In this document: in pieces, positions 5,581 to 5,840 of the stretch | How the letters are laid out: the number at the start of each line of letters is the position of its first letter | Position numbering within the stretch: position 1 is the first letter of the stretch | Source: Lentisphaerota bacterium | GTDB lineage: Bacteria; Verrucomicrobiota; Kiritimatiellia; JAAZAB01 | Direction of reading: 5' to 3' | Assembly (NCBI GenBank): GCA_016182435.1 | Contig: JACPGN010000086.1 | Coordinates: 1 to 5,840 of the forward strand | Length of the DNA: 5,840 bases | The notes under the pieces: model-generated | Database searches by the model: none | What the model saw: the letters and a program-made list of their open reading frames with translations, nothing else | What the model was told of the DNA's origin: nothing | Program-made: the position numbers and the translations under genes

Positions 5581-5840
5581 CCGGGCTGGCCTGCTGCAGC
5601 CGGGTTAAGAACGGGCCCTATACGTTAGCGCGTCTGGGCAAAGCCGCCGATGGAGGCTATCTCATGACCTGCATGGAAGGCGCGGCGACTGATCCATCCA
5701 TGTGGTGCGAGGACTGTTTGGGCGAGCCGCAGCATCCTTCGGTCCTGTTCAAGCCGGATGATCTTAGCGTTACCGAATACCTGCGCAGCGCCCTTGCTCA
5801 GCACGTTGCCGTAGTGCCCGGACGCTGGGCCGAGGCGCTG
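5577..5840 (+). CDS. L-fucose/L-arabinose isomerase-like protein, C-terminal part (runs off window)
   Basis: An ATG at 5577 overlaps the preceding TGA (ATGA) and opens an uninterrupted frame to the window edge (88 residues visible). It carries NGPYTLARLGKAADGGYLM (about 12-30), matching the 'GPvTLaRl....g.y.m' motif in the C-terminal domain of the fucose-isomerase-like family. Further on, AQHVAVVPGRWAEAL resembles the 'qHy.v.yGd.r.al' segment near the end of such proteins, with H76 where the metal or catalytic His is expected. It is therefore the missing tail of the upstream gene rather than an independent family. GAAGG at 5568-5572 is only 4 nt before the ATG, so coupled re-initiation is possible. 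Alternatively a one-base change at the T5 run 5563-5567 split one gene: a sixth T would join both parts as ...CAF-FEGFMTG.... Whether the split is real cannot be told from one sequence. Confidence 0.7.
   Translation, partial: MTGLACCSRVKNGPYTLARLGKAADGGYLMTCMEGAATDPSMWCEDCLGEPQHPSVLFKPDDLSVTEYLRSALAQHVAVVPGRWAEAL

Overview
The window is about 5.8 kb of moderately GC-rich bacterial DNA. All supported genes lie on the + strand and read like a catabolic gene cluster with a small foreign-looking cassette inserted near its left end. No 16S rRNA, ribosomal protein or other taxonomic marker is present. The mix of an MttB-superfamily methyltransferase, a Gfo/Idh/MocA oxidoreductase, a class I aldolase and a FucI/AraA-type sugar isomerase homologue, plus GxxExxY genes and dispersed hairpin repeats, fits an environmental, probably anaerobic or facultative bacterium. 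A PVC-type lineage (Lentisphaerota, Kiritimatiellota, Verrucomicrobiota) is a guess from gene content, not a demonstration.

Layout. Positions 2-301 hold the last 99 residues of a class III PLP aminotransferase. Positions 287-426 hold three copies of a short direct repeat. The first covers the aminotransferase stop codon and the last supplies the ribosome binding site of the next gene. Positions 422-796 encode a 124-residue GxxExxY-family protein in visibly AT-richer DNA. A 6-bp GC hairpin (813-830) closes this cassette. Positions 849-1994 encode a Gfo/Idh/MocA oxidoreductase, 2081-2896 a class I (DhnA/FbaB/LsrF-type) aldolase with its Schiff-base lysine, and 2899-4377 an MttB-superfamily methyltransferase without pyrrolysine, starting 2 nt after the aldolase stop. 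Positions 4378-4593 are noncoding and carry a 66-bp composite palindrome made of two 20-bp hairpins. Positions 4594-5580 encode the N-terminal part of an L-fucose/L-arabinose isomerase-like protein. Its C-terminal part continues in the -1 frame from an ATGA overlap at 5577 to the window edge.

How the genes may work together (inference). The aldolase and methyltransferase are almost certainly cotranscribed, and the oxidoreductase probably is too. Oxidoreductase, aldolase and isomerase homologue are the tools of sugar or polyol breakdown. The methyltransferase suggests an N-methylated (betaine-like) or otherwise methylated substrate feeding a corrinoid-dependent pathway. No corrinoid protein, RamA-type activator, transporter or regulator is visible, so the substrate cannot be named.

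The points most worth a second look are the split isomerase homologue, the apparent loss of its catalytic Glu, the repeat that doubles as a translation start module, and the two-hairpin palindrome with paired base changes.
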